In this document: piece by piece, positions 40,482-48,475 of the stretch
Layout: each line of letters opens with the position of its first letter
Position numbering within the stretch: position 1 is the first letter of the stretch
DNA from: Nonomuraea wenchangensis
GTDB lineage: Bacteria; Actinomycetota; Actinomycetes; Streptosporangiales; Streptosporangiaceae
Direction: 5' to 3'
Assembly (NCBI RefSeq): GCF_900111685.1
Contig: NZ_FOHX01000027.1
Location: forward strand, 42,864 to 106,863
Length of the DNA stretch: 64,000 nucleotides
Notes under the pieces: model-generated
The model's database searches: none
Told to the model about the DNA's origin: nothing
What the model saw: only the letters and a program-made list of their open reading frames with translations
Position numbers and translations under genes: made by a program

Positions 40482-41786
40482 ATGGCATCCGAACGTGCGG
40501 CCATGCCAGCATGCGCCGAAACAGGAACCGTGGCGTGTCGGACACGCGCCACCAAAACGCCCGCGCAGCAGCGTCGTAGCGGCGTTCGCTGGACGGTGCT
40601 CTCCGGCGTGTCGGACCTGCCCGACCTCATGGCCGGGCCGTCGCGGGCGGTCATCGCCGCCGCGGTGCCGCGCGGCATGCGGCGGGCCGGCTCGCAGCAG
40701 GAGTGGCTGCGCACCCTCAAGGAGGACCTGGAGGTCCTGGAGCTCCGGGCCGATGGCTACTCGAACCTGCTGCGGGTCGCGAACCTCATCGTGTGGGCGG
40801 CCGACTGGTCCACGCTGTGCTCGCGGCCGACGATCGCGCGGATCGTGGACGTGACCGGCCTGGCCCGGCCGACCGTGAAGCGGTGGATCAGGTGGCTGCG
40901 GGATCGGGGCTGGCTCGGCGTTGTCGAGCAGGGGAGCACCTGCCGCTTCCGGAAGGGCACGGGCGCGGGCCTGCTGGATGACGGCCTGGGGAACCGGGCC
41001 GCGCTGTGGGTGCTGGCCGTGCCTCGCCGCACCGCTCGTGATCACCGCCAGGAACCGGCCGTTGACCAGCCTGAACAGATAAGTGAACCCCCCTCTGTTT
41101 CTCTCCGTAGGAGAGAAACTAGCTCTCCCACGCGCACGCGCGAGGAAAGATCACCTCGCCGTCGCAGCTCACGCATCTCGCCTACGTGGTCCTTGCACGA
41201 CACGGCCAGGACGAAACGCGACAAGATCGCCCTATGCGAGCGGCTTCGTGCGGAGGACCCGCTCCTGCGGCGCGTCACGGCCTGGTACCTCCGGTGGTGG
41301 CTGGCCCCCTTCATCGATGAGGGGTGGACGGCGGCCGACGTGCTGCATGCGCTGAACGTGCGTCCGGATGACTCGCGGTGGACGTACACGTGGTCGAGCG
41401 CGTCGGAGATCCGGCATGTGCCGGGCTGGGTGCGGCACCGGCTGGCGGCGTGGCTGGACTCCGAGGGGCGGCCGGTGCCGTCGCGGTCGCAGCGGCGTGC
41501 GGCGGCCGACGCCGCCCGGCGGGCGGAGCAGGCGGCGCGGCGGGCGGAGCGGGCGCGGATGGCCGCTGCCGCAGGGTGGCTGGAGGTGCCTGGGCCGCGT
41601 CCGGCGGCCGAGGACGACGGCCACCCCGTCGAGGCGGTGGCGTCCACGCCGGCGGCCGGGCCGAACGCGGCGTGGCGGAAGGCCCGTGCGGAGACCGAGC
41701 GTCGGCGGCGGGAGAAGGAGGCGGCCGAGCTGGCGGCGCTGGCCGCGTGGGAAGCACGGCGGCGGGCTGAGCGGAGGTCGGTGTGA
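40482..41786 (+). CDS. Candidate plasmid replication initiator with winged helix
   Basis: Start ATG 40482, with AGAAAGG about 11 bases upstream, gives 434 residues. Residues about 95-160 form a helix-turn-helix (RPTIARIVDVTGLARPTVKR, WIRWLRDRGWLGVVEQ) of a type found in Rep proteins of actinomycete plasmids and AICEs. A disordered linker near 190-240 is encoded by DNA with a perfect hairpin. The C-terminal domain (LRRVTAWYLRWWLAPFIDEG) leads into a long Arg/Ala/Glu coiled coil. A transcription factor is the alternative; the iterons around it favour Rep. Confidence 0.6.
   Translation: MASERAAMPACAETGTVACRTRATKTPAQQRRSGVRWTVLSGVSDLPDLMAGPSRAVIAAAVPRGMRRAGSQQEWLRTLKEDLEVLELRADGYSNLLRVANLIVWAADWSTLCSRPTIARIVDVTGLARPTVKRWIRWLRDRGWLGVVEQGSTCRFRKGTGAGLLDDGLGNRAALWVLAVPRRTARDHRQEPAVDQPEQISEPPSVSLRRRETSSPTRTREERSPRRRSSRISPTWSLHDTARTKRDKIALCERLRAEDPLLRRVTAWYLRWWLAPFIDEGWTAADVLHALNVRPDDSRWTYTWSSASEIRHVPGWVRHRLAAWLDSEGRPVPSRSQRRAAADAARRAEQAARRAERARMAAAAGWLEVPGPRPAAEDDGHPVEAVASTPAAGPNAAWRKARAETERRRREKEAAELAALAAWEARRRAERRSV
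41097..41119. repeat. Perfect hairpin inside the rep gene
   Basis: GTTTCTCTCC-GTA-GGAGAGAAAC has 10-bp arms and lies in a locally AT-richer stretch (41078-41160) encoding the inter-domain linker. Some actinomycete plasmids carry their origin inside rep, so this is a candidate internal origin element. Confidence 0.6.
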
Positions 41787-42103
41787 TGGCGGACGCGCAG
41801 GCGTGGGCGGCTCTGGCGCGCGAATGGCTGAAGGCGACCTCGCCGCGGGCGGCCCAGGCGATGCGGGAGCAGGAGCAGGAGGCGGCCCGGCGCCGCCGGG
41901 ACTGGCGGCCGGGCGAGCACTGGCGGGGGAAACGCGCCGACGCCGACGCCGCCCAGGAGGTGGAGCAGGTGCGGTGGGCGACGGAGCCCGAGCCGGCGGC
42001 CGGCCCGAGCGAGGAGGAGATCGAGCGGGCACGGACGGCGTTGGAGCGGGAGATGGCGCTGGCGCGGGCTCGTGCTCGTGCCCGGCAGGAGCGGGGGCAG
42101 TGA
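41786..42103 (+). CDS. Small Arg/Glu-rich helical protein
   Basis: The ATG at 41786 overlaps the rep stop, giving 105 residues, almost wholly charged coiled coil (RAAQAMREQEQEAARRRRDW, EEEIERARTALEREMALARA). Coupled to rep, it may be a replication accessory. No family is recognised. Confidence 0.65.
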   Translation: MADAQAWAALAREWLKATSPRAAQAMREQEQEAARRRRDWRPGEHWRGKRADADAAQEVEQVRWATEPEPAAGPSEEEIERARTALEREMALARARARARQERGQ

Positions 42104-42110
42104 GTGATTG

Positions 42111-42355
42111 CGTGTCCCGCGACAAGATCGATCTACGTTGTAAAGACCCGCGTGCCGCACAGCCGTCCGGGCGGGTGCCCTGGTCGTGCTGCTCTCCCTG
42201 CCGGTGATACCGGACATGCGGGCAGGATTCCGGCTCTCGATGATGAGGAGCCGCGCCCGGTGCTGTGGGGGAGGGGCGTGCGGTGCGCTGGTCGTGGCGG
42301 GTTTGTGCAGCTCGCTCAGCTTTACGCCGTAGATTCGATCTTGTCGCGGGACACG
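42111..42355. repeat. 35/36-nt imperfect inverted repeat pair
   Basis: Left arm 42111-42145 and right arm 42320-42355 share, in opposite orientation, CGTGTCCCGCGACAAGATCG, then ATCTACG, two unmatched bases and GTAAAG, with one extra base in the right arm. They enclose 174 bp without a gene. The inner CGCGACAAGATCG also occurs at 41217-41229 inside rep. They are origin iterons or ends of a small non-autonomous element. Confidence 0.75.
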
Positions 42356-42490
42356 GGCTGCGGCCTGGGGGCCGGGCCGGTGGCGCGGGTGGCCGGGAGT
42401 TCCGGCGTTCGGCGGCTCGGCCGAAGCGGCGCGAGACGCGCGGGAAGGTCTTCATGGTCGCCACTCGCAGGCGAACGGCGGTCCGCACGT

Positions 42491-42508
42491 GTTGCCGCTA
42501 CCGCCAAC
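42491..42508. repeat. Dispersed 18-bp palindrome, copy 4
   Basis: GTTGCCG-CTAC-CGCCAAC has one arm mismatch and lies in the gene-free region before the promoter of the rightward early genes. Confidence 0.55.
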
Positions 42509-42594
42509 GATGATCTTGGCGGAGAATCGCTCTCAGACAAGATCATTAACGTCTGAACTGCACCTATGCCTTACATATACATACGTGCGCGAAG

Positions 42595-42603
42595 TGGTAG
42601 ACT
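42595..42603 (+). promoter_or_regulatory. Extended -10 promoter before early genes
   Basis: TGGTAGACT fits an extended -10 (TGnTAnnnT) 64 bases upstream of the first early gene, within an AT-rich patch. No clear -35 box is seen at 17 bases. It probably starts transcription of the 42.7-kb gene and maybe the following run. Confidence 0.45.
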
Positions 42604-42666
42604 GGAGACAGCACCACACAAGATCAAAACAGGCAGTGACCAGGCCAAACCCCCGAAGGAGCCACC

Positions 42667-43554
42667 GTGAACCTGCCCCCGATCATCCACCGCGTCCCCA
42701 CCGGCCGTCCCAGCCCCGCCGACATCGGCGACGCCAACCGCGACATCGACCCCCTCGAACAGGTCCGCCTCGTCGCCAACGCGCTCGTCCAGGAACTCAC
42801 CGAGTACCACCACCCGTGGATTCCCCTCTTCCAGGTCCGCGACGCCGCCACCAACCTCCTGACGGGCGACCACGCCACCGGCACGTGGCACGAACGCACC
42901 TCCGCCGTCTACGCGGACCTGGAGCGGGGCCTGCTGGACGGCAGCCTGTACGACCTCGCCGAGAACGAGGGCGACGCCACCACCACGGTCCACGCCGGTC
43001 GCGTGGCCAGCCTCGCCGCCACCGAGCACCTGCGCCGCCACGACACCCCCGCCTGGGAGGTCGTCCACGAGGTCTGGGCGGAGACGCTGTGCCGCGCCCT
43101 CGACTACCTCGCCGCCAACGGCCACGGCCGGAACCTGCCCCGCATGTTCGAGGCATTCGACGCTCTCGACCACTACGACGCCGCCACCGGCAAGGCCCTC
43201 ATCCAGCACCTGACCGCCGTCCCCGCCGACGACATCGCCACCATCACCCCCTCCCAGGTCCTCGCCGACGCGCGGGCCGCCGGCGCCCGCCCCGAGCACG
43301 TCCTGGACGCCACTGCGGTCGCCATCACGTCGGTGCTGGCACCGGTGGCGGGCTGCAACTTCCACGACATGCTGCCCGACGCGGCGGCCGACGTGCGGTC
43401 GTCGGCGCACCGCTGGCTGGACGAGACGCACGACATCGACGCCTACGCGGACGGGTTCACCTACGAGGGCCTGTCCGAGCAGCAGGTGTCCGGGATGCTC
43501 GACCACGTCGCGGAGTTCGCCCGCATGTACGACTGGTACGCCGACCAGCGATAG
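42667..43554 (+). CDS. Hypothetical early protein
   Basis: This 295-residue protein starts with GTG after GAAGGAG (NLPPIIHRVPTGRPSPADIG). It is helical and acidic throughout (EQVRLVANALVQELTEYHHP, LDHYDAATGKALIQHLTAVP). It stands alone between a promoter-like site and a terminator, so it is probably highly expressed. Unrecognised. Confidence 0.65.
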   Translation: MNLPPIIHRVPTGRPSPADIGDANRDIDPLEQVRLVANALVQELTEYHHPWIPLFQVRDAATNLLTGDHATGTWHERTSAVYADLERGLLDGSLYDLAENEGDATTTVHAGRVASLAATEHLRRHDTPAWEVVHEVWAETLCRALDYLAANGHGRNLPRMFEAFDALDHYDAATGKALIQHLTAVPADDIATITPSQVLADARAAGARPEHVLDATAVAITSVLAPVAGCNFHDMLPDAAADVRSSAHRWLDETHDIDAYADGFTYEGLSEQQVSGMLDHVAEFARMYDWYADQR

Positions 43555-43557
43555 TTC

Positions 43558-43575
43558 GTTGGCGGTTCCGCCAAC
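43558..43575. repeat. Dispersed 18-bp palindrome, copy 5
   Basis: Perfect arms GTTGGCG and CGCCAAC flank GTTC, 3 bases after the TAG of the preceding gene and 16 bases before a terminator hairpin. Confidence 0.8.
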
Positions 43576-43591
43576 AAATCTCCAAACGCGT

Positions 43592-43626
43592 AGCGGCCGA
43601 ACCCACGCCACATGGGTTCGGCCGCT
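43592..43626. terminator. Hairpin terminator
   Basis: AGCGGCCGAACCCA pairs with TGGGTTCGGCCGCT (14 bp) around CGCCACA. No U tract follows, typical of GC-rich actinomycete hairpin terminators. Confidence 0.65.
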
Positions 43627-43782
43627 CATAGCAACAACTGACCTACCACGCCCCCACCACGAAGGCGTGCCCCGCGCCGGAATCGGCATCAGGGAGAACA
43701 ACCAGTGCTCCCACGATAACGCACCGCGCGGCCCGCACGACAACACCGAACCCGATCACCGCCCGACGCGATGGGAGACCCC

Positions 43783-44073
43783 ATGTCCTACTTCGAGGAC
43801 GACTACGGCACCGAGATGGAAGCGATCGAGGACGAGCGGCGCAACGCCGACCTGGAGCAGGCCCAGATGGAGCGCGAGGGCAACCGCCTCGCCGCCCTCC
43901 GCAGGCGGGGCATCTGCACGCACGGCTCGGTCGTCGGCTACGTCGGCAAGGTCATCTACCCCGAGCAGGAGGGACTGCAGCCGGGCCAGTCCCGCTGCAC
44001 CGAGGGCACCGGCGGCTGCAAGCGGATCTTCAACTCCGACGCCGAGTGGTACGCCGCCCAGGACGCGCTGTGA
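43783..44073 (+). CDS. Small Cys-containing phage protein
   Basis: The ATG at 43783 follows GGGAGA; ATG 43771 is an alternative. It has 96 residues with an acidic helix (EMEAIEDERRNADLEQAQME) and a Cys-bearing part (RRGICTHGSVVGYVGKVIYP, GCKRIFNSDAEWYAAQ) that resembles small zinc-binding proteins of actinophages. Starts a chain of overlapping genes. Confidence 0.65.
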   Translation: MSYFEDDYGTEMEAIEDERRNADLEQAQMEREGNRLAALRRRGICTHGSVVGYVGKVIYPEQEGLQPGQSRCTEGTGGCKRIFNSDAEWYAAQDAL

Positions 44074-44216
44074 CCGCCCTGTTCGATCTCGACCAGCCGT
44101 GCCCCAAGTGCGGCGCCGCCGCGGGCGTCGAGTGTGACCCCGACTGCCTGCTCATGCAGGACCCCGCCGACTGGTTCGACGGCCTAGAGATCTCCGACGC
44201 CGACCCTGGCCTGTGA
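44070..44216 (+). CDS. Very small zinc-ribbon-like protein
   Basis: The GTG at 44070 overlaps the previous stop and gives 48 residues (TALFDLDQPCPKCGAAAGVE, then CDPDCLLMQDP). The CPKCG and CDPDC pairs form a likely zinc ribbon. Codon bias is strong despite the size. The stop overlaps an alternative start of the next gene. Confidence 0.65.
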   Translation: MTALFDLDQPCPKCGAAAGVECDPDCLLMQDPADWFDGLEISDADPGL

Positions 44217-44230
44217 CAAGGAGGACCGTG

Positions 44231-44884
44231 ATGGACAAGCTCGTCGCGACCGGCAACCCGATCGTGGACGCCTACCTGAAGGTCGCCCGCGCCATGCTGG
44301 TGCCGCAGGCCATGCTCGAAGCCGCCGAAACCGTTCTCGACCGGGCGCAACAGGCCGACGCCGAGAAGCACGGGTTCCACGGCACGGCCGAGCGCCGCCA
44401 GCGAGCCGAGCGCGCCTACGACGAGGCCAACCGGCAGGCGTGCGCGGCCCGCCGTCCCGAGGATCACGCGAAGGAGTCCGCACGCGACGCTGACCCCCAC
44501 CTGTACGCCCTTGCCGCGGCTGAGGTCGAACGCATGTGGGAGTCGTTCTACGCCCGCAAGTACAGCACCGACCCGGCCCCCAGGTGGAGCGCCGACTGGC
44601 AGGCCAAGGCGCTGTCCACGGTGCCGACCCGGTGGGACGAGCTGGAGCCCGGCGCCGAGATCCACCTCACATACGAGACCACCGGGCAGACCATCGTGTG
44701 GCGGTTCGCCGGACTCGGCGACGTCCACCCCGACAACTCCGATCTGCGGATCGCCCGCTACACCGAGCACGGCTCGTGGCGGGACTCCGGCCAGGTTGTC
44801 GAGCTCGCCGTGCCGCCGGGCAACCGTGTGGCGGCGCACGTGAAGACGCCGCACATGACGATCGTCTCGTCGGGGCGGTTCTGA
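44231..44884 (+). CDS. Hypothetical early protein
   Basis: The ATG at 44231 follows AAGGAGG; GTG 44228 and GTG 44213 are alternatives. The 217-residue protein is helical in its first half (AERRQRAERAYDEANRQACA) and beta-like in its second (HLTYETTGQTIVWRFAGLGD), ending PHMTIVSSGRF. Function is unknown. Confidence 0.65.
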   Translation: MDKLVATGNPIVDAYLKVARAMLVPQAMLEAAETVLDRAQQADAEKHGFHGTAERRQRAERAYDEANRQACAARRPEDHAKESARDADPHLYALAAAEVERMWESFYARKYSTDPAPRWSADWQAKALSTVPTRWDELEPGAEIHLTYETTGQTIVWRFAGLGDVHPDNSDLRIARYTEHGSWRDSGQVVELAVPPGNRVAAHVKTPHMTIVSSGRF

Positions 44885-45036
44885 TGCCTGAGTGGATTCG
44901 CGACGACCTGGTCAACCTGGCCGCCGTCATCGGGGTCGCCCTGGACGACCCGGCCGCTGACCACACGGCCATGCTCCAGCACGCCCACGAGGACCTGAAG
45001 CGCATCCTCGCCGAGGACGGGCGGGACAGCCGATGA
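44884..45036 (+). CDS. Small acidic helical protein
   Basis: The ATG at 44884 overlaps the previous stop (TGATG) and gives 50 residues (PEWIRDDLVNLAAVIGVALD, TAMLQHAHEDLKRILAEDG). It overlaps the next gene by 4 bases. Coupling supports it; function unknown. Confidence 0.6.
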   Translation: MPEWIRDDLVNLAAVIGVALDDPAADHTAMLQHAHEDLKRILAEDGRDSR

Positions 45037-45656
45037 ACCTCACCTCGAAAATCGACGCCTGCAAGGCGCTCATCCACCACCCCAAAACCCCCGAGGAGGA
45101 ACGCGAGGCCGCCCGCCGCCTCCTGGTCCGCCTCCAGGCCCGCGCCCAGCGCGACGGCCACAACGACGGCGCCGCGCCCGGCACGCCCGGCTACCACGGG
45201 CCAGGCCGCCGCGCGTACGGGGCCAAGTACACCGGCTACATCCGGTCCGCCGCGCTGACCAAACTCATCCGCGCCGACATCGCCGTCCTGCGCAAGCTCG
45301 GGCGCCAGCCGGCCAGGCCGGGCGAGGTGAAGGCGCCCGAACCGATCGGGGACGCCCCCGCGAGCATCCGCTTCTCAGTGAAGAAGGACGACTACGCGGG
45401 CGGCCGGTCGATCGACATCACCATCACGGGCGTGCCCGCCGACTGGTGGATCGACCAGCCGGACCCCTACGACTCGACCATGAAGTGGCGGAAGGCCGGG
45501 CCGCAGCTCACCGCACTGAAGGAAGCCCTTCAAGAGATCACGTGGGCGTACAACTACGACGGCTCCGACCTGCTCACGGACTACCACGACCGCAACTTCT
45601 ACGACCACTACCGGGCAGACGGCCACGGCGAGGGCGACTACCCGCGCGACATCTGA
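45033..45656 (+). CDS. Protein with LPD29-like domain
   Basis: In this 207-residue protein residues 1-40 form helices like DUF2786 (SKIDACKALIHHPKTPEEER). Residues about 105-150 (SIRFSVKKDDYAGGRSIDIT) resemble the LPD29 domain recorded in large polyvalent proteins of phages and plasmids, as I recall it. The end is acidic and aromatic. The match is by eye and moderate. The role may be protection or processing of incoming DNA. Confidence 0.55.
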   Translation: MNLTSKIDACKALIHHPKTPEEEREAARRLLVRLQARAQRDGHNDGAAPGTPGYHGPGRRAYGAKYTGYIRSAALTKLIRADIAVLRKLGRQPARPGEVKAPEPIGDAPASIRFSVKKDDYAGGRSIDITITGVPADWWIDQPDPYDSTMKWRKAGPQLTALKEALQEITWAYNYDGSDLLTDYHDRNFYDHYRADGHGEGDYPRDI

Positions 45657-45658
45657 CC

Positions 45659-45719
45659 TGCTGGCGCTGACGCGCCACCGTCAGCGCCAGCACCCCACCA
45701 CCACCGAGGAAGGCGAACG
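45659..45719 (+). promoter_or_regulatory. Leader element: 14-bp hairpin, CCACCACCAC, Shine-Dalgarno
   Basis: TGCTGGCGCTGACG (45659-45672) pairs perfectly with 45679-45692 around CGCCAC. CCCACCACCACC and GAGGAAGG follow directly before the ATG at 45720. The arms contain GCTGGCG/CGCCAGC as in palindrome copy 2, so it joins both cis-element families. Confidence 0.7.
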
Positions 45720-46004
45720 ATGACCTACCCGCCACTGCCAGCCGAACCCACCTGGGCCGACCTCGTCCCCGGCGACCGGATCGACCTGACCAACAGCACG
45801 AACCCCGACATCCGCTTCACGTGGACCATCCGCGCCGCCGTCGAGCCCATCACCGACAGGCCCGGCCACGTGACCGTGCCGTTCTACTCCAGCACCGACC
45901 CCACCCGGCCGCAGACGTTCCCCGAGCAGGGCGACCGGCTCGTGACCGACATCGGCGGGTGCGAGGTGGCTGTCCGGCCCTCTCCGGAGCGGAGGGCGCG
46001 ATGA
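45720..46004 (+). CDS. Small hypothetical early protein
   Basis: The 94-residue protein (TYPPLPAEPTWADLVPGDRI, FTWTIRAAVEPITDRPGHVT) is compact and beta-rich. Read from ATG 45720 behind a hairpin leader element. It overlaps the next gene by 4 bases. Unrecognised. Confidence 0.65.
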   Translation: MTYPPLPAEPTWADLVPGDRIDLTNSTNPDIRFTWTIRAAVEPITDRPGHVTVPFYSSTDPTRPQTFPEQGDRLVTDIGGCEVAVRPSPERRAR

Positions 46005-46642
46005 GCCGCCACCAGGACCTGCTGACCACGAAAGCGCTGCTGACGAGGTGGGACCTCACCCGCGGCTGCGACGATGCCCAGCTCACGGTCAAGCTCGTCC
46101 GCGACCGCTGGTCGCTCCTCGTCCTCTACAGCGGAGACACGCCGACCAGCGCGTGGGTGCTGCCGCCGGGCGGCGCCGACTACGACAGCATCGACGTGCC
46201 TCACGTCGATCGGTGGATGAAGTGCAGCTCGGAGGAGATGGCGCTGTACGAGATCGGCGAGCGCGTCACCGTGGGCGGCCGGGCCGGGACCGTCGTCGGC
46301 TTCGGGCTGGAGGAGCGGCCCCCGGCCGCCGGCCCGTGGCGGTTCCGGCTCCGGGTCGTGTACGACGACGGCGTGGACGGCGACCCGCGCCCGGCCAGCG
46401 TTGTGCATCTCGCTCCGGCTCCGGCTGAGGCGGGGGAGTGCGAGGGCTGGCTGTGCGGCGAGGTCGGCGCGCTGATGTGTCTCACCCGCGCGTACGGCGT
46501 CCACGACGGCCCGATCGAGCGGAAGACGCTGTGCGAGTTCCACGCCAAGCACGGGGACCGGCGGCTGACCGTCGTCCGGGTCCTGCACGAAATCGTCACC
46601 CAGGCCGTCGCAGTGGCGGCCGACGATCGGAGGAAGGCATGA
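46001..46642 (+). CDS. Hypothetical early protein with SH3-like segment
   Basis: Start ATG 46001 gives 213 residues. A segment near 85-130 (GERVTVGGRAGTVVGFGLEE) looks like a small SH3-like barrel often found in actinophage proteins. A Cys-containing segment follows (GECEGWLCGEVGALMCLTRA) with later CEFHAKHG. The longer frame extension is a shadow. Function unknown. Confidence 0.65.
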   Translation: MSRHQDLLTTKALLTRWDLTRGCDDAQLTVKLVRDRWSLLVLYSGDTPTSAWVLPPGGADYDSIDVPHVDRWMKCSSEEMALYEIGERVTVGGRAGTVVGFGLEERPPAAGPWRFRLRVVYDDGVDGDPRPASVVHLAPAPAEAGECEGWLCGEVGALMCLTRAYGVHDGPIERKTLCEFHAKHGDRRLTVVRVLHEIVTQAVAVAADDRRKA

Positions 46643-46923
46643 GCAAGGTCTACGTGAAGGGCGGCGACGTGGTCACCGTCTACGGCAAGTCCAGCGAGGC
46701 GGGCATGCACATCGGGTTCGCTGGACACCGGCTGGAGGTGGAGATCCACGACCACGGCGACGGTCGTCTCTACCCGGCCATCCGCAGCAAGCACAGCCCC
46801 GGCTACCCGCTGACCGGCTGCTCCATGAGCGAGGTCGCGTTCTACCACGACAACGAAGGCGGCTGGTTCTACTTCCAGGACGACGCCGACAGGGCTCAGC
46901 AGGCACCCGAGTGGAACGGCTGA
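46639..46923 (+). CDS. Small hypothetical early protein
   Basis: The ATG at 46639 overlaps the previous stop and gives 94 residues (SKVYVKGGDVVTVYGKSSEA, HRLEVEIHDHGDGRLYPAIR). Beta-rich with many His and aromatic residues. Unrecognised, probably cytoplasmic. Confidence 0.6.
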   Translation: MSKVYVKGGDVVTVYGKSSEAGMHIGFAGHRLEVEIHDHGDGRLYPAIRSKHSPGYPLTGCSMSEVAFYHDNEGGWFYFQDDADRAQQAPEWNG

Positions 46924-46930
46924 GCAACAG

Positions 46931-47371
46931 ATGACGGATCTCCTCGCCGACGCGCCGGAGCTGACCCCGGCCGACCTGATCCGCGACGCCATCGACCTGA
47001 TGCGCGCCACGTGGCGGGTACGGGGCGACTTCGTCATCGGCCGCCTCACGACCGGCCACGGCTTCTGCCCGGTCGGCGCGATGAGCGCAATCGCCGGAGA
47101 CGTGTTCGTTCGCGGGGTGCCGCAGCGCCGCGTCCAGGTCGTCCGGGACACGCTGTCGTGGCTCGTGACCTTCCACCGGCTGCCCCGCTCCAAGCCGGAG
47201 GTCGCGGCCGGGGCCGACGATTCGCGCATGGCGTACGCGCGTGTCGCCGAGTGGGCCGACTCGTTCCCCGAGTCGGCCGACGATGAGCTGTACGCCGCCC
47301 TGGATGCCGCCGCCGCCGCGTGGCGGCCCCGTTCGACCCTCACCAGCACCACCAACAGGAGAAATTCATGA
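46931..47371 (+). CDS. Hypothetical protein, possibly DUF6197-like
   Basis: In this 146-residue protein the pattern ADLIRDAIDLMRATWRVRGD followed by GHGFCPVGAMSAIAG recalls actinobacterial DUF6197 proteins, in which a helix is followed by a Cys-containing Gly-Ala motif; this is from memory. It overlaps the next gene by the ATGA arrangement. Function unknown. Confidence 0.5.
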   Translation: MTDLLADAPELTPADLIRDAIDLMRATWRVRGDFVIGRLTTGHGFCPVGAMSAIAGDVFVRGVPQRRVQVVRDTLSWLVTFHRLPRSKPEVAAGADDSRMAYARVAEWADSFPESADDELYAALDAAAAAWRPRSTLTSTTNRRNS

Positions 47372-47889
47372 CCGCGTTCATCACCGACCCCGCCGACGTG
47401 CACGCTCAGCGCGCCTGGCGCGGGTTCGACCGCATCACCGCGGCCGACGAGATCGGGTACGAGTCCTCCACCGTCGCCGCGCCCGGCTGGTTGCAGTCCG
47501 AGTTTCGCACCCGGTGCGGCACCGGCTGCTGCTACGCGGGCCACGTCGCCCTCGACAACGGCGGAGTGTGGGTCGTGGAGATCACTCCCAACGGCGAGAT
47601 GGTCATCGACGGCACGCCCGTGACCAAGCACGACGACCAGGAGCTGCCCTGGGCGCTGTGGGAGTACATGCTCGCCGAGCCCGACGACCCGGAGTCGGCC
47701 ATCGAGACGGTACGCGGCAAGCGGGTCGTCCACGTGTCCACGCGAGCGGAACGTCTGCTTGGGCTCCCTCTCGGCCTGGCTCACTGCTTCTTCGCCAGCG
47801 GCAACGGCAGGTTCACGCTCGAACGGCTCATCACCGACCGCTTCGGCCCGCGCAACACCGTTGGCGGAACCGACAACGAAGGAGTCTGA
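47368..47889 (+). CDS. Early protein of a tandem paralogue pair, first copy
   Basis: The ATG at 47368 is preceded by CACCAACAGGAG and gives 173 residues. It shares with the next gene the features RCGTGCCYAGHVAL, a late acidic strand region and AERLLGLPLG. The pair is probably a duplication. The common CGTxxC-x-AG motif could bind a metal or be a thiol site. The 3' end carries palindrome copy 6. Confidence 0.6.
   Translation: MTAFITDPADVHAQRAWRGFDRITAADEIGYESSTVAAPGWLQSEFRTRCGTGCCYAGHVALDNGGVWVVEITPNGEMVIDGTPVTKHDDQELPWALWEYMLAEPDDPESAIETVRGKRVVHVSTRAERLLGLPLGLAHCFFASGNGRFTLERLITDRFGPRNTVGGTDNEGV
47860..47877. repeat. Dispersed 18-bp palindrome, copy 6
   Basis: GTTGGCG-GAAC-CGACAAC has one mismatch and overlaps the last codons of the preceding gene. 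Confidence 0.5.
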
Positions 47890-47891
47890 CC

Positions 47892-48413
47892 ATGAACACC
47901 CCGACCGCTCACCTGCGCAACCGGGCGCTGCTCGCCGCCATCATCGACCGGATCGAGACCGACACCGCCGCCCTCGGACGCCTGGAGGCCAGCGAGGAGC
48001 CGTTCACCTCCTGGTACCAGGGCTACTGGCGCGAGCACATCACCCGGAACGGCCGGTGCGGCACGAACCTGTGCGCGGCGGGCTACGCCATCGAACTGAC
48101 CGGCGGCACGTGGCTGACCACCCGCACCACGGAGGGAACCTTCCTCGCCGGGAGGCTCCTCCCCGACTACCAGTCGTCCTGGTGGGCCGAATACGTCCTG
48201 GCCGACGACACCGACCCCGAGGACGAGATCACGGTCATCGACGGGAACCGCGTGGTCAAGGCGGAGGACCGGGCGATGCGGCTCCTCGGCCTCGAACGCT
48301 CGTGGGACGGCTTTGACGCCGACGACGAGCACGACATCGAGCTGCACCCGCTGTTCCGGGGCCACAACACCCTGGACGACCTGCGCGGCTGGCTCGACCG
48401 GCTCCCCGCCTGA
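47892..48413 (+). CDS. Early protein of a tandem paralogue pair, second copy
   Basis: The ATG at 47892 gives 173 residues, equal in length to its neighbour. The aligned motif is RCGTNLCAAGYAIELTGG, and RAMRLLGLERSWD matches the late motif of the first copy. It ends LDDLRGWLDRLPA. Function unknown; diversification suggests selection on both. Confidence 0.6.
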   Translation: MNTPTAHLRNRALLAAIIDRIETDTAALGRLEASEEPFTSWYQGYWREHITRNGRCGTNLCAAGYAIELTGGTWLTTRTTEGTFLAGRLLPDYQSSWWAEYVLADDTDPEDEITVIDGNRVVKAEDRAMRLLGLERSWDGFDADDEHDIELHPLFRGHNTLDDLRGWLDRLPA

Positions 48414-48426
48414 CCCCTCACCGGCT

Positions 48427-48475
48427 GGCCCGCGCCGCGCGGGCCGGCCACCCCACCACCACGAGAGGAAGCCCT
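48427..48475 (+). promoter_or_regulatory. Leader element: hairpin, CCACCACCAC, Shine-Dalgarno
   Basis: GGCCCGCG (48427-48434) pairs with CGCGGGCC (48438-48445). CCCCACCACCACGAGAGGAAG follows directly before the GTG at 48476. Same arrangement as at 45659, 54546, 55245 and 55667. Confidence 0.65.

Larger units (their letters stand above)
42104..42666. other. Gene-free 560-bp region with inverted repeats (candidate origin)
   Basis: No ORF here has convincing codon character. It holds long imperfect inverted repeats (42111-42145 and 42320-42355), three structured copies of a GACAAGATC motif (42121, complement 42337-42345, 42538), a palindrome copy (42491), an AT-rich CTTACATATACATACG stretch and an extended -10 promoter before the next gene. 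Placement directly after rep makes it the best origin candidate in the window. Confidence 0.6.

Noticed and set aside
42104..42556. Rightward ORF in the rep-side gap
   Set aside because: It crosses both long inverted repeats and has no coherent protein character.
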